64,000 bases of DNA from Prosthecobacter sp. SYSU 5D2 (GTDB lineage: Bacteria; Verrucomicrobiota; Verrucomicrobiia; Verrucomicrobiales; Verrucomicrobiaceae), in contig NZ_JBBYXL010000002.1 of assembly GCF_039655865.1 (NCBI RefSeq), positions 1 to 64,000 of the forward strand, given 5' to 3'. Of this stretch, positions 26,894 to 36,059 are shown piece after piece (the first letter of the stretch is position 1; each line of letters starts with the position of its first letter). Made by a program: the position numbers and the translations under genes. Below the pieces are notes generated by a model. The model was not told the origin of the DNA and made no database searches. It was given only the letters and a program-made list of their open reading frames with translations.

Positions 26894-28867
26894 CTATTTG
26901 GGGAGGCTGTGCTGGAGGATGAACTGGAGCATCTCTTCAGATTCGAAAAATCCGGGGTCGTATTCGTGGCCTTTGCCGGGGATGGTGATGAGCTGGATGG
27001 GGCCGCCGAGGGCCTGGTATTTTTTGGCGAGGGCTCCGCTGTTGGCCTCGATGGGGACGACGACATCGGAATCGCCGTGGATGTGGAGGATGGGGATTTT
27101 GGCGGCGGCGATGGGGGCCAGGCGCTCGATGGGGGTATGGCGGGTGATTTCCTGGTTGAGCTGGTCCGGGGTGAGGCCGTAGGCGGGGGCGGCGCGTTCC
27201 AGGCCGGGATAGCTGCGGATGTCGCAGACGGTGTAGATGCCGGCGATGCAACTGACCCACTCGGGATGGTCGGCGGCGAGGTTGTAGTGATTCAGGCCAC
27301 CACGGCTCTGGGCGATGAGAGCGGCCTTGGGAGCGAGCTGGTAGTTTTCCCGAAGGTGCTTATAAAACGCGGTGAACTGCTGGCGGCTCTGCGGATTGGC
27401 GAAGGTTTCCCCGACGTAAAGGCCGACTACGTAAAAGCCTTTGTCCAGAAGGCGCTGGATGAGCCAGGTGTTGCTGGCCCCAGGGTTGTTACCAATGGTG
27501 GGGGCATACCAGGCCCAGGGGCGGGTGCCATCGGCGGCGGGTTTGGTCGGATGGAGGACGAAGCCTTCGACTCCGGCGACTTCGAAATCCTCCCTTTTAG
27601 TGCCGAAATCGAGCTTGCCATTGAGGGGGCCTTTCAGGCTGTCCTTGCCGTTACTGGCCCATTCCAGATTAAAGCGGGCGACGGTGAGGTGGGTGTAATG
27701 GGTGGACTTTTTGAGGGCGAGACCGTCGTCTGTGCCGCGCTCATAAAGGCAAAGGGCATCGCCATTGGGGAGGACGGCGAGGTCGCTGTAACCTCCATAG
27801 CCGGCCTCGAGGGTTTTGTTGAACTTCCAGGTCTTGCCTTCGTCCTGGCTGATCTTGATGGAGAGGTTGCGGCGGTCACGGGATTTGCCGGGGATTTCTT
27901 TTCCGTCCAAGCGCTCCAGGTTGTGGGGATTGGCAAAGAGGATGCGGTTTTTATCGGCGGCGGGGCGCATGGAATAACGGACGATGCTGCCCATGCAGAT
28001 GGGCTCCAGGAGCTTGTCATCGAAGCGGGGCTTGGCCCAGCTTTCGCCGCCATCACGGCTGAGGTTGATGAGGCGGCGGTGATTCTTGGATTCGGTGCGG
28101 GCATTGATCATGACGGTGCCGACGAGGGTCTCGACGATGCAGGTCTCATTGGGATAGACCCACTCCGGTGTATCCGGGATGGCGATGGCGCCGGCCTGCC
28201 AGGTGGCACCGTGGTCATCGCTGTAAATGGTGGCGGTGACGGAGGGGCGGTGGGCATGACCGCCGGTGCCGAGGGAAAGCCAGACGGGGACGATGAGGCG
28301 GCCGGTGCGGAGCTGGATGCCGTGCGCAGGGCCGGTGGCGAGGATCTTCCAGTCATAACCGGGGCGGAATTTTTCAAAAGTGGCGGTGATGTCCACAGGC
28401 TCTGTCCAGGTCACGCCGTCATCGTCACTGCGGATGTAATGGCAGGTGGCGTACTCCAGACAGTAAAGGAGGTGGACTGAGCCGTTGCGGTCGGCAAAGG
28501 CCACCGGGTTGTTGGCGGTGTTGTCGCCGGGTTTGTCCAGGTTTTGGGCGGCGGCGAGGGGGTTGACAGGGAGGTCGCCCTCAATGTGGACGATGGTCTG
28601 GCGGGGGAGCCAGGTCTTGCCGCCATCGGTGCTGCGGCGCATGACGATGTCAATGGGCCCCCAGTCGCCCTTGGCCAGTTTCCGGGCTTCGCAGTAGGCG
28701 AGGGCGGTGCCTGTCTTGGTGACGACGATGCCGGGAATGCGGTAAAGGGCGTAGCCGTCTTGGCCAGCCTCAAAGAGGTCGGTCTTTTCCAGGAAGGGCT
28801 CGGCGGCGGGAAGCGAGGCGGCGCTGGTGAGGAAGGCGGCGAGCAGGGGCAGGAGATGGCGTTTCAT
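26894..28867 (-). CDS. Exported sialidase (BNR) fused to an alpha/beta hydrolase
   Basis: The ATG at 28867 gives 657 residues with a signal peptide (MKRHLLPLLAAFLTSAASLPAAE). The N-terminal ~400 residues form a six-bladed sialidase-type propeller, with YRIPGIV early and Asp-boxes reading RRSTDGGKTW, YSDDHGATW, SRDGGESW and SQDEGKTW. The C-terminal ~215 residues look like an alpha/beta hydrolase: AQSRGG with Ser in GxSxG position, IHGDSDVVVPIEAN with the Asp, and PGKGHEYD with the His. A glycan sialidase joined to an esterase suggests removal of O-acylated terminal sugars in one secreted enzyme, which is inference. The fused length is about 250 residues above a single sialidase. Confidence 0.82.
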   Translation of the reverse strand: MKRHLLPLLAAFLTSAASLPAAEPFLEKTDLFEAGQDGYALYRIPGIVVTKTGTALAYCEARKLAKGDWGPIDIVMRRSTDGGKTWLPRQTIVHIEGDLPVNPLAAAQNLDKPGDNTANNPVAFADRNGSVHLLYCLEYATCHYIRSDDDGVTWTEPVDITATFEKFRPGYDWKILATGPAHGIQLRTGRLIVPVWLSLGTGGHAHRPSVTATIYSDDHGATWQAGAIAIPDTPEWVYPNETCIVETLVGTVMINARTESKNHRRLINLSRDGGESWAKPRFDDKLLEPICMGSIVRYSMRPAADKNRILFANPHNLERLDGKEIPGKSRDRRNLSIKISQDEGKTWKFNKTLEAGYGGYSDLAVLPNGDALCLYERGTDDGLALKKSTHYTHLTVARFNLEWASNGKDSLKGPLNGKLDFGTKREDFEVAGVEGFVLHPTKPAADGTRPWAWYAPTIGNNPGASNTWLIQRLLDKGFYVVGLYVGETFANPQSRQQFTAFYKHLRENYQLAPKAALIAQSRGGLNHYNLAADHPEWVSCIAGIYTVCDIRSYPGLERAAPAYGLTPDQLNQEITRHTPIERLAPIAAAKIPILHIHGDSDVVVPIEANSGALAKKYQALGGPIQLITIPGKGHEYDPGFFESEEMLQFILQHSLPK

Positions 28868-28969
28868 GGCTGCGGAGGAAACGGGGGAGAAGCGAAAGGG
28901 TGACTGGTGAGGACAGGGGACCAGTAGAAGGGAGTTAAGAGTGCTTGGTTCGCAGTTCACAGACATTGA

Positions 28970-28997
28970 AAACTAATGCCGGGCATTAGTGGTTTAA
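28970..28997. repeat. CACTAATGC repeat, short copy
   Basis: AACTAATGCC meets GGGCATTAGTGGTTT, a compact palindrome that matches one arm of the 18829 element. It lies between the sialidase gene and the cardiolipin synthase stop. Confidence 0.6.
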
Positions 28998-29045
28998 AAT
29001 GTTTTATGATGATAAAGGTCATGAACAGAATGAAGATGAAGGAGG

Positions 29046-30497
29046 CTACAGGATGGGGATGAAGAGGCGGGCGAAGCCGCTGCGGAGGCGGTGGGAGAGG
29101 GGGGTGGACTGAAGGGTGGTGAGGGTGACCTCTGTGCACTCTTTCAGACGCTCTTCGAAGATGGTCTGAAGGCGGGTGGCAAGGGAGGGGGAACGGCAGG
29201 CGAGGTTAAATTCGAAATTGAGCCGGAGGCTGCGGGGATCCCAGTTCGTTGAGCCGATGCAGGACCATGTGTTGTCCACAAGGAGCAGCTTGGAGTGGTC
29301 GAATGGAGCGTGGGATTCGAAGATGCGGCAGCCGGACTCCAGCAGTTCGGGGTAGAGGGTGCGGGAGGCCCAGGCGACGAAAGGGATGTTGTTTTTGGCC
29401 GGGGTGATGATGGTGACCTGGATCCCGCGTGTGGCGCACAGTTTCAGTGCGGCCATGAGGATGGTGGTAGGAAGGAAATAAGGCGTCATGATGCTGACGC
29501 GCTCGCGGGCGGCATTGAGAGCGGCAAAGAGGGCGACGGGCATGACCTCCAAGTCTTCATCCGGTCCGTCCACGATGCCGAGCGCATGGGTCTCTCCTGC
29601 GGCGGGGATTTCCGGGAACCAGTCGGGACCGTCCAGCACTTCATGTGAGCAGAAATACCAGTCCTCCGCAAAAACCCGCTGCATCTGGGCGACCACGGGA
29701 CCGGTGACGCGGAAGTGCAGGTCGCGGACCGGGTGGGAGGGGCTGCGGGAGATCATGTTGCCCTCGCGGATGTTCATACCGCCGGTAAAGCCGGTGTGCC
29801 CGTCCACAACGAGGATTTTTTTGTGGTTGCGCAGGTTCATGGTGAGCAGGCGCAGGATAAAGCGGTTGGGCATGAAGCGGCGGACGGGGACGCCGTTTTT
29901 CTTCAGGATGCGGGTGACGGGGGGCCAGGAATAACGGGTGCCGGCATCATCCACCATGACGCGGACCTGGACGCCGCGCTGATGGGCGGCGGTGAGGGCC
30001 TGGACAAAGTCTGCGCCAATGTGGTGAGCCTCAAAGATGTAACTGGAGAGGGTGATGCTGGTGCGGGCGGACTGGATGGCCTGGATCATGGCGGGCATGG
30101 CTTCGTCGCCATTGATGAGGGGCTCCACCTGGTTGCCTGGAGTGAAATGAAAGCGGGAGATGCGGTCCAGGGTGATGGCGAGGGAGCAGTCCCGTTCAGC
30201 GGTGACGGGATCGGCATCAGGAAAGTTGGGACAGGCAGGAAGCGGGTCCCGATAGGCCGGGCCGATGCTGCCACGGTAGTCCTTGCCTTTGCGACGGACG
30301 AAATTGATGCCGAGGAGACCATACAGACAGGCTCCAACAAGGGGGGAGAGAAGGATGAGGGCGACCCAGAAGGCGGCGGAGCGGTGGTCGCGGTGATGCT
30401 TCAGCAGGTGAAGCAGGGCTGTGACGCTAAGGGAGAGGGTAAGGATGGCCAGGGTGACGGTGCGCCAGTTCCACTCAAGAATCACGTAAGACAGCAT
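29046..30497 (-). CDS. cls: Cardiolipin synthase (phospholipase D family)
   Basis: The 483-residue membrane-bound enzyme has two N-terminal helices (about 14-32 and 41-63) and two HKD motifs: His225/Lys227/Asp232 in NHKKILVVDGH and His401/Lys403/Asp408 in DHSKLLLVDNT, each followed by the GS/GG-N pattern. It transfers a phosphatidyl group between phospholipids to make cardiolipin. Length and order match the classical ClsA layout. It follows the prepilin-like gene, with a terminator between them. Confidence 0.93.
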   Translation of the reverse strand: MLSYVILEWNWRTVTLAILTLSLSVTALLHLLKHHRDHRSAAFWVALILLSPLVGACLYGLLGINFVRRKGKDYRGSIGPAYRDPLPACPNFPDADPVTAERDCSLAITLDRISRFHFTPGNQVEPLINGDEAMPAMIQAIQSARTSITLSSYIFEAHHIGADFVQALTAAHQRGVQVRVMVDDAGTRYSWPPVTRILKKNGVPVRRFMPNRFILRLLTMNLRNHKKILVVDGHTGFTGGMNIREGNMISRSPSHPVRDLHFRVTGPVVAQMQRVFAEDWYFCSHEVLDGPDWFPEIPAAGETHALGIVDGPDEDLEVMPVALFAALNAARERVSIMTPYFLPTTILMAALKLCATRGIQVTIITPAKNNIPFVAWASRTLYPELLESGCRIFESHAPFDHSKLLLVDNTWSCIGSTNWDPRSLRLNFEFNLACRSPSLATRLQTIFEERLKECTEVTLTTLQSTPLSHRLRSGFARLFIPIL

Positions 30498-30535
30498 AGG
30501 CTCAAGATGCCGCTCCGGGGGCAGGATGCAGCAAG

Positions 30536-30570
30536 AAAAACGCCGCCAGGATTTCTCCGGGCGGCGTCTG
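30536..30570 (-). terminator. Intrinsic terminator after the prepilin-like gene
   Basis: On the minus strand, ACGCCGCC (30567-30560) pairs with GGCGGCGT (30547-30540) over a 12-base loop and is followed by TTTTTC. It separates the prepilin-like gene from cls. Confidence 0.8.
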
Positions 30571-30595
30571 CAGGATGATTATCCGGGGTCAGTGT

Positions 30596-31486
30596 TTACT
30601 GCGCAGGAGGAGGAGGGGGCAGACCGCCACCGGCAGGGGCACCAGGAAGGGTAGGCATCGCGCCACCGGCAGGGGCGCCGGGAAGCTGGGGGATACCAGG
30701 CTGCTGGCCGTAGCCACCAGGGGCTGGAGGAAGACCGCCAGGAGCACCAGGCATACCGGACTGGGTAGGATCGCTGGTGAAGCTGCCACCGCCACGGGGG
30801 ACGATGTTCAGGATCTGCTGCGGGGAGTTCGGGCTGGCCATGGTGAACATGTCAAAACCGCTGCCAAGAAGGCGGGGTCCGACGGCTGCACCCTGGGCGG
30901 CCATGAGCTTGACGGTTTCCACACTGGCGTCGTTTTTGCCAATGAGGATGGTTCCGCCCTGCCAGGCACGACCGGCGACAGGCTTGCCTGCAGCATCCGC
31001 ATTCCACTGGGGTGGCCAGCCGGCGGCGACGGGGTTTTCAAACACGATGGGCATGATGCTGGTCGTCGTGTTGGACTGGCCCTGTGTCATGGCCCAATGG
31101 TTTTCCCCGGCGATGAGAGCCTGGTCAAAGGTGGGTGCGATGCCGATGTTTTTATCAGGCATGAACATGCTGCCGGGGCAGCCGAAGATGGTCTCATCCT
31201 GGACGAGACCTTCCTGCACAAGCATGCGGAAGGCGTCGTTGGAGGTGAGGGCGACGCTGCCGGTAACCGGATTGGTGACGGAGTCCGGATAGAGACCGTT
31301 GTTGTCGGAGGCGAACGTCATCATCAGACCGATGATCTGGCGGCAGTTGCTGCCGCCTTTCATCTGGTTGGCCTTGACGGTGATAAGGTTGTAAGTGGGG
31401 ACGGCCAGGCTCGCGATGATCGCGATAATGGTGATCACCACCAGGAGTTCAATGAGGGTGAAACCTCTTTGGAGTGCTCGTTTCAT
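30596..31486 (-). CDS. Prepilin-like protein with Pro/Gly-rich tail
   Basis: The 296-residue protein has a type-IV prepilin N-terminus: short basic leader, cleavage after Gly8 in QRGFTLIELLVV, Glu5 of the mature protein present, and a 20-residue hydrophobic helix. The globular part contains MKGGSNCRQIIGLMMTF and NNGLYPDS, as in the many DUF1559-like pseudopilins of this phylum. The last ~70 residues are repeats of Leu-Pro-Gly-Ala-Pro-Ala-Gly-Gly type ending in a run of Pro. No pilus assembly genes are nearby, so it is probably a stand-alone secretion or envelope pseudopilin. Strong terminator after it. Confidence 0.82.
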   Translation of the reverse strand: MKRALQRGFTLIELLVVITIIAIIASLAVPTYNLITVKANQMKGGSNCRQIIGLMMTFASDNNGLYPDSVTNPVTGSVALTSNDAFRMLVQEGLVQDETIFGCPGSMFMPDKNIGIAPTFDQALIAGENHWAMTQGQSNTTTSIMPIVFENPVAAGWPPQWNADAAGKPVAGRAWQGGTILIGKNDASVETVKLMAAQGAAVGPRLLGSGFDMFTMASPNSPQQILNIVPRGGGSFTSDPTQSGMPGAPGGLPPAPGGYGQQPGIPQLPGAPAGGAMPTLPGAPAGGGLPPPPPAQ

Positions 31487-31626
31487 GGTAGTAGTGCGTT
31501 TATGGTTTGGTTTATGATGTTATGTGCAGGCACGCCCGAAGACGCACCCGCATGACGAGTATGACAAAGCCGGGGGGATAAATGCGAGAAAAATCTTTTG
31601 CGGCTTCACCTGCGCAGAAAGAAAAG

Positions 31627-32598
31627 TCATTCTTCTCCAGGAGGAAGGGCGTCTCCGGCCTCAATAACGGCCCCCAGACGGAGGCGGTAGCCGCCGGAGC
31701 GGTCATCATAGACGAGGTCCAGCAGACCGCGCTTGCCCGCCGCCTCCAGCAGGGCATTGAAGGAGCGGAAGCCGTGGAAACGCTCACTGAACTGGGGGGT
31801 GCGGCGTTTGATGGTCTCCTTGACCTTCCAGCCCCAGACGCCCTGGTCGCCGCCCTGCTCGCCAATGAGGGCATCCACAGTTTCCATGAGCATTTCGATG
31901 GCTTTTTCCGGGTCGCCTGCGGGTTTGGGGTCGGCGAGGGCGGGTCTGGCTTCTGCCTGGGCGGCGGCGGGGGCGGAAGAGGCAGCCGCTGTTTTTGCAG
32001 CGGAAGTACGGGATGAAGGGGCGCGGCTGGAGGGACGTGGCTCCTTTTCGCCATTCTCAGCAGCGGGAGCGGAGGGGGTGGCCGTGGCGCGGGGCAGTCG
32101 GGTGGAGCGGCGCTTCTGCTGCTCGCGGACCAGATCGTCGTAAAAGATGAATTCGTCGCAGTTTCCGATGAACAGGTCGCTGGTGGAGTTTTTGACGCCG
32201 ACGCCAATGACGGTTTTGTTGTTTTCGCGCAGCTTGCTGACAAGAGGGGAGAAGTCGGAATCGCCGGAGACGATGATGAAGGTGTCCACATGGGCCTTGG
32301 TGTAGCAGAGGTCCAGGGCATCCACGACCATGCGGATGTCGGCGCTGTTTTTGCCGGACATGCGGAGGTGGGGGATCTCGATCATCTCAAAGGCGGCCTC
32401 GTGCATGGCCTTTTTAAATTCACGGTAGCGCTCCCAGTCGCAGTAGGCCTTTTTGACGACGATGCTGCCTTTGACCAGGAGGCGCTCCAGTACTTTGCCC
32501 ATGTCAAATTTGTCATACTTGGCGTCCCTGACGCCGAGGGCCAGGTTTTCAAAGTCACAGAAGACGGCCATCGTGTGGGTGCGGTCAGGGTTGCGCAT
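31627..32598 (-). CDS. NYN-domain protein with C-terminal LOTUS (OST-HTH) domain
   Basis: The 323-residue protein has an N-terminal NYN/LabA-type PIN-like nuclease fold (about 10-160): FCDFENLALG with Asp15, KNSADIRMVVDAL, and IIVSGDSDFSPLVSKLRE supply the acidic residues. An Ala/Pro/Glu-rich linker (about 165-230) leads to a LOTUS/OST-HTH domain (about 245-315; GWKVKETIKRRTPQFSERFHGFRSFNALLEAA). NYN proteins are metal-dependent RNases; LOTUS domains bind RNA or proteins. The ATG at 32598 is used; MAVFCDFEN at 32571 is an alternative start. The pairing suggests an RNA-turnover enzyme of unknown target. Confidence 0.85.
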   Translation of the reverse strand: MRNPDRTHTMAVFCDFENLALGVRDAKYDKFDMGKVLERLLVKGSIVVKKAYCDWERYREFKKAMHEAAFEMIEIPHLRMSGKNSADIRMVVDALDLCYTKAHVDTFIIVSGDSDFSPLVSKLRENNKTVIGVGVKNSTSDLFIGNCDEFIFYDDLVREQQKRRSTRLPRATATPSAPAAENGEKEPRPSSRAPSSRTSAAKTAAASSAPAAAQAEARPALADPKPAGDPEKAIEMLMETVDALIGEQGGDQGVWGWKVKETIKRRTPQFSERFHGFRSFNALLEAAGKRGLLDLVYDDRSGGYRLRLGAVIEAGDALPPGEE

Positions 32599-32650
32599 GG
32601 GATCGCAGGGTGTGTGAGGGAAAGGAAAAGGTCAAGAGGGGCAGTGGTGG

Positions 32651-32672
32651 GAATGACGAATGACGAATGTTC
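32651..32672. repeat. GTCATTC leader repeat, inverted copy
   Basis: GAATGACGAATGACGAATG is the reverse complement of the tracts before 12290 and 18961. It lies between the divergent NYN gene (start 32598) and hisC (start 32766). Confidence 0.6.
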
Positions 32673-32765
32673 TGGCGGGCGGGCAGGAACGAAGAGGTGA
32701 GGAGGGGATGGGACTTGCCAGACAGGGGATCTAAGGCGAAAGGAGGGACGTTTTTATTGCTCATT

Positions 32766-33860
32766 ATGTCCATCTGGAACTACGCCAACCCGCAGTTGAA
32801 AGACCTTGTCGCTTATGAACCTGGGAAACCCATCGAGGATGTGGCCAGGGAGCTGGGGCTGAAGCCGGAGGAGATCATCAAAATGGCCTCGAATGAGAAT
32901 CCGCTTGGCCCCTCGCCAAAGGCGATCACGGCGATGCAGGAGGCGGTGAAAGAGGTTCACATCTATCCTGACGGGGCCTCTTACAGATTGCGGGAGGCGC
33001 TGGCGAAGAAATTCGACCTGCAAATGGAGAACATCATCGTGGGCTGCGGGAGCAACGAGATCATTGAGTTCATCGGCCATGCCTTTTTGAAGCCGGGGGA
33101 CAATGTGATCACGGCGAAGCACGCCTTCCTGGTTTACAAGCTGATGGCGAAGCTCTTCGGTGCAGATACGATCGAGGTGGATGACCCGGGGTATGTGCAT
33201 GACCTGGAAGCCATGGCGGCGGCGGTCACACCGCAGACCAAGGAGATCTTTGTTGCGAACCCAAACAACCCGACGGGGACTCTGGTCACGCAGGAGGCGA
33301 TTGACCGCTTCATGGACCAGGTGCCGCCGCATGTGGTGGTGGTCTTTGACGAGGCCTATTATGAGTTTTTGGACAACCCGCCGGATACGCTGAAGTATGT
33401 GCGTGAGGGGCGCAATGTGGTGGTGCTGCGGACGTTTTCCAAGATCCAGGGCCTGGCGGGAACGCGCGTGGGCTATGGCATCGGCAATCCGGAGCTTATC
33501 AATGTGCTGCAGCGGACACGGCAGCCGTTTAACATCAACAGCATCGCCCAGGCCGGGGCGCTGGCGGGGCTGCTGGACCAGGAGCACCAGGACAGGACGA
33601 AGGCCATCACCGATGAGGGGCGTGACTATCTGCAGGGGCAGTTTGAGGCGATGGGCCTGGAGTATGTGCCCAGCTACGCAAACTTTGTGCTGGTGAAAGT
33701 GGGAGACGGAAATGCCGTCTTCAAAGCCATGATGGCCAAGGGCATCATCCTGCGGGCTATGGCCTCCTACAAGCTGCCGGAATGGGTGCGCATTTCCATC
33801 GGCACCATGCCGCAGAATGAACGCTGCATTGCGGAACTGAAGGCGGTGCTGGGGAAATAA
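32766..33860 (+). CDS. hisC: Histidinol-phosphate aminotransferase
   Basis: The ATG at 32766 (MSIWNYANPQLKDLVAYEPG) gives 364 residues, the normal length; the frame extends upstream to 32667 but that part matches nothing. This PLP enzyme (aminotransferase class I/II) converts imidazole-acetol phosphate and glutamate to histidinol phosphate. Visible marks are MASNENPLGPSPKA near the start, DEAYYEF, and the PLP-lysine segment RTFSKIQGLAGTRVGYG. It is a lone hisC with no other his genes in view. Confidence 0.9.
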   Translation: MSIWNYANPQLKDLVAYEPGKPIEDVARELGLKPEEIIKMASNENPLGPSPKAITAMQEAVKEVHIYPDGASYRLREALAKKFDLQMENIIVGCGSNEIIEFIGHAFLKPGDNVITAKHAFLVYKLMAKLFGADTIEVDDPGYVHDLEAMAAAVTPQTKEIFVANPNNPTGTLVTQEAIDRFMDQVPPHVVVVFDEAYYEFLDNPPDTLKYVREGRNVVVLRTFSKIQGLAGTRVGYGIGNPELINVLQRTRQPFNINSIAQAGALAGLLDQEHQDRTKAITDEGRDYLQGQFEAMGLEYVPSYANFVLVKVGDGNAVFKAMMAKGIILRAMASYKLPEWVRISIGTMPQNERCIAELKAVLGK

Positions 33861-33912
33861 GCCCCGATGGCGGGCTGTCTGTCTCCTGTGACGGAAACTG
33901 GTCAGGTCTCTC

Positions 33913-34926
33913 TCAGGGGAGAGATGGGGATTTGAAATCTCCCCAACGAACGAAAGTGGCAGCCCAGGAAAGACCGACGCCAAAGCCCACAAGCATGACA
34001 TTCATGCCAGGCTTGAGACGCCCTTCATCAACCGCCTCTTTCAGGGCAATGGGGATGGTAGATGAGACCGTATTCCCACAATGTTGCATGTGAACATAAA
34101 ACTTCTCCGTCGGAATGTTGATCTTTTGCCGCAGATGCTCAAGCATGTACACGTTGGCTTGATGAAAGACAAAAAGGTCCACTTCATCAATGCGGGTGCC
34201 TGCCTTCACACAGAGGGCTTGAACGCTGGCAGGGACGGCATCCAGGGTGAACCGAAAAATCTCAGGCCCATTCATGGTCAGGTAGCAGGGCGGTGATGGA
34301 GCCGTGTCTGTCTGGGAAAAACCACGTGAGGCGCTCTGCCTGAGCATGAGGTGGGAGGCTCCACTGCCGTCGGTCCCAAAGACAAAAGGTCCGATGCTTT
34401 CTTTTTCTTGCTCAACAGCGGTGATCCAGCAGGCGGCGGCTCCATCACCAAACAGCGTTCGCACGCTGCGGTCCGCCGGCCCCAGGTACTTGCTGTAAGT
34501 ATCGGCGGTGACCAGGACTGCGTTTTTGATCTGGCCGCTTTCGATCATGCCTTTGACCAGACTGAGGCCATAGACAAAACCCGAGCAGCCGAGAGTAAAG
34601 TCAAACGCAGCAACTGTCCTGGACAGCCCCAGCCGGTCTTGCAGCAAGCAGGCAGTACTGGGAAGCAGATAGTCTGGAGACTGGGTGCATACCACGAGGG
34701 CTTCCACCCATGTTTTATCCAGACCGGGGTGTGAAAAAAGTTTGGTTGCTGCTGCAAAGGCCAAATCTGAAGCATATTCATCTGTGGCTGCGATATGGCG
34801 TTCCGTGATTCCGGTTTTTGCAAAAATGGCCTGCTCATTCCATTCTGGAAATTCTCCAGCCAAGTCTCCGTTTGTCAGGACTGCCAACGGAAGATGGTAG
34901 TCTATGGCGAGTATGGATGCCTTCAT
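33913..34926 (-). CDS. Beta-ketoacyl-ACP synthase III-like protein (KAS III-b)
   Basis: The 337-residue thiolase-fold enzyme has the KAS III triad Cys114 (LGCSGF), His255 (FHQAN) and Asn285 (GNTVSS), and the closing GFGVGLSWAA. It condenses an acyl-CoA with malonyl-ACP. The sequence is clearly related to the KAS III at 36862-37920 but diverged, so the two may act on different starters, or one may make a product while the other transfers it. It is the last gene of a five-gene run (KAS III, SDR, deacetylase, KAS III with ACP first), 11 bases after the deacetylase stop. Confidence 0.88.
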   Translation of the reverse strand: MKASILAIDYHLPLAVLTNGDLAGEFPEWNEQAIFAKTGITERHIAATDEYASDLAFAAATKLFSHPGLDKTWVEALVVCTQSPDYLLPSTACLLQDRLGLSRTVAAFDFTLGCSGFVYGLSLVKGMIESGQIKNAVLVTADTYSKYLGPADRSVRTLFGDGAAACWITAVEQEKESIGPFVFGTDGSGASHLMLRQSASRGFSQTDTAPSPPCYLTMNGPEIFRFTLDAVPASVQALCVKAGTRIDEVDLFVFHQANVYMLEHLRQKINIPTEKFYVHMQHCGNTVSSTIPIALKEAVDEGRLKPGMNVMLVGFGVGLSWAATFVRWGDFKSPSLP

Positions 34927-34937
34927 TTCAAATGCCG

Positions 34938-36005
34938 TTAATGTGAATTAGCCGAGCTGCCGGGAGCTTGGCCAGGCATGCCGGACTGCCATTTTTGGAG
35001 GTCCCGGCCCCGTCTGTAAAGGGTGTCTTGCAAAACCAATTTTTGGAACCGGCTGGCATTATAAACGCAGATGCGGGGGATGAGCAAAGGATGTCGTGAA
35101 GCGGCAATGGTGGCGGGGAATGTGGTGACCGAGGTAAGAAAGCCTGATGAGGCCAGAATTTCGACTGCTTCGGGGCAGATGTCTTCCGCGTTCCCGTTGG
35201 GATAGGCATAATGATTGCATACCCCCAAGCGGCGGATGATGGCATCCCGAGAAAGGTGAATCTGTCGTGAGATCTCATCCCTGCCATGAAGACTGTGGAG
35301 GGGAAAATGTTCATGGCCGTGGGCACCGATGACCACCCCCTGACGGTGCAGGTCAGCCACCTGGTCCCAGTTCATTAAAGCGTCGCTTGAGTAGATTCCT
35401 TCGACTTCAGCCCAGCGGGAAGGAGACAGGAGCTCCCGGACGACCAGGATCATTTCACGTACCTCGGCCGCCGGACGTGTTTTGAAAAGATGGGTGATGA
35501 GGGCTGCCGCAGCGCGCCGTTCCTCTTCATTTCCTAGAGGCAAAGTCTGGTCCCGGATGTGCAACTGAGACTTTTCAGTCAGAAAGATGGCCGCCCGGGC
35601 AATGAATGTGGGTAAACGGTCACCTGTCTCCATGGATGAGGTGGTCAGATAAAGTGTGAAAGGGATATCCAGGCTGCGCAGTATTGGGGCTGCAAGACGA
35701 TGGTTGTTTTGATAACCGTCATCAAAGGTCAGCATGACGCATCTGCCCAAATCGCCATCTTTTGCAGTTAATCTTTGGTGGTATTCATCCAGGTTAATCA
35801 GGCAAAACCGCCGCTTCAAATATCTGGTCAGTACCTCAAAATCATTCAGGCAGATGTGCAGGTTCTGAATGCGTTCATCAATAAGCTCTTCCTCGACTCC
35901 ATGCAAAAACAGGGCTTGAGGCTGGAACAACACTTTTTCAGCGAGAAAGGCCTGAACCTGAGACGGGATCAGGTACCTGGCCAGGGCGGGCAAAAGTGAT
36001 TTCAT
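34938..36005 (-). CDS. NodB-type polysaccharide deacetylase
   Basis: The 355-residue protein has the NodB homology core: MLTFDDGYQNN with the metal/catalytic Asp pair at 95-96, IPFTLYLTTSS, and the metal histidines in GAHGHEHFP. Family members remove N-acetyl groups from hexosamine glycans. The N-terminus has a weak hydrophobic start (LLPALARYLIP) but no convincing signal peptide. Being embedded between acyl-carrier genes, it may free an amine that the GNAT/acyl system then re-acylates (inference). Confidence 0.85.
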   Translation of the reverse strand: MKSLLPALARYLIPSQVQAFLAEKVLFQPQALFLHGVEEELIDERIQNLHICLNDFEVLTRYLKRRFCLINLDEYHQRLTAKDGDLGRCVMLTFDDGYQNNHRLAAPILRSLDIPFTLYLTTSSMETGDRLPTFIARAAIFLTEKSQLHIRDQTLPLGNEEERRAAAALITHLFKTRPAAEVREMILVVRELLSPSRWAEVEGIYSSDALMNWDQVADLHRQGVVIGAHGHEHFPLHSLHGRDEISRQIHLSRDAIIRRLGVCNHYAYPNGNAEDICPEAVEILASSGFLTSVTTFPATIAASRHPLLIPRICVYNASRFQKLVLQDTLYRRGRDLQKWQSGMPGQAPGSSANSH

Positions 36006-36059
36006 TTTAGAAACGGTTCCTTTTGGCGGGCACAGGAATTGCGATTGGCCGGGACACTT

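Noticed and set aside
26882-28480. 532-codon plus-strand frame opposite the sialidase fusion
   Set aside because: No domain; the minus strand has four Asp-boxes and a signal peptide.
11154-32672. Short tandem repeats as a CRISPR array
   Set aside because: Units are 7-11 bp with no regular unique spacers, and no cas genes are present.
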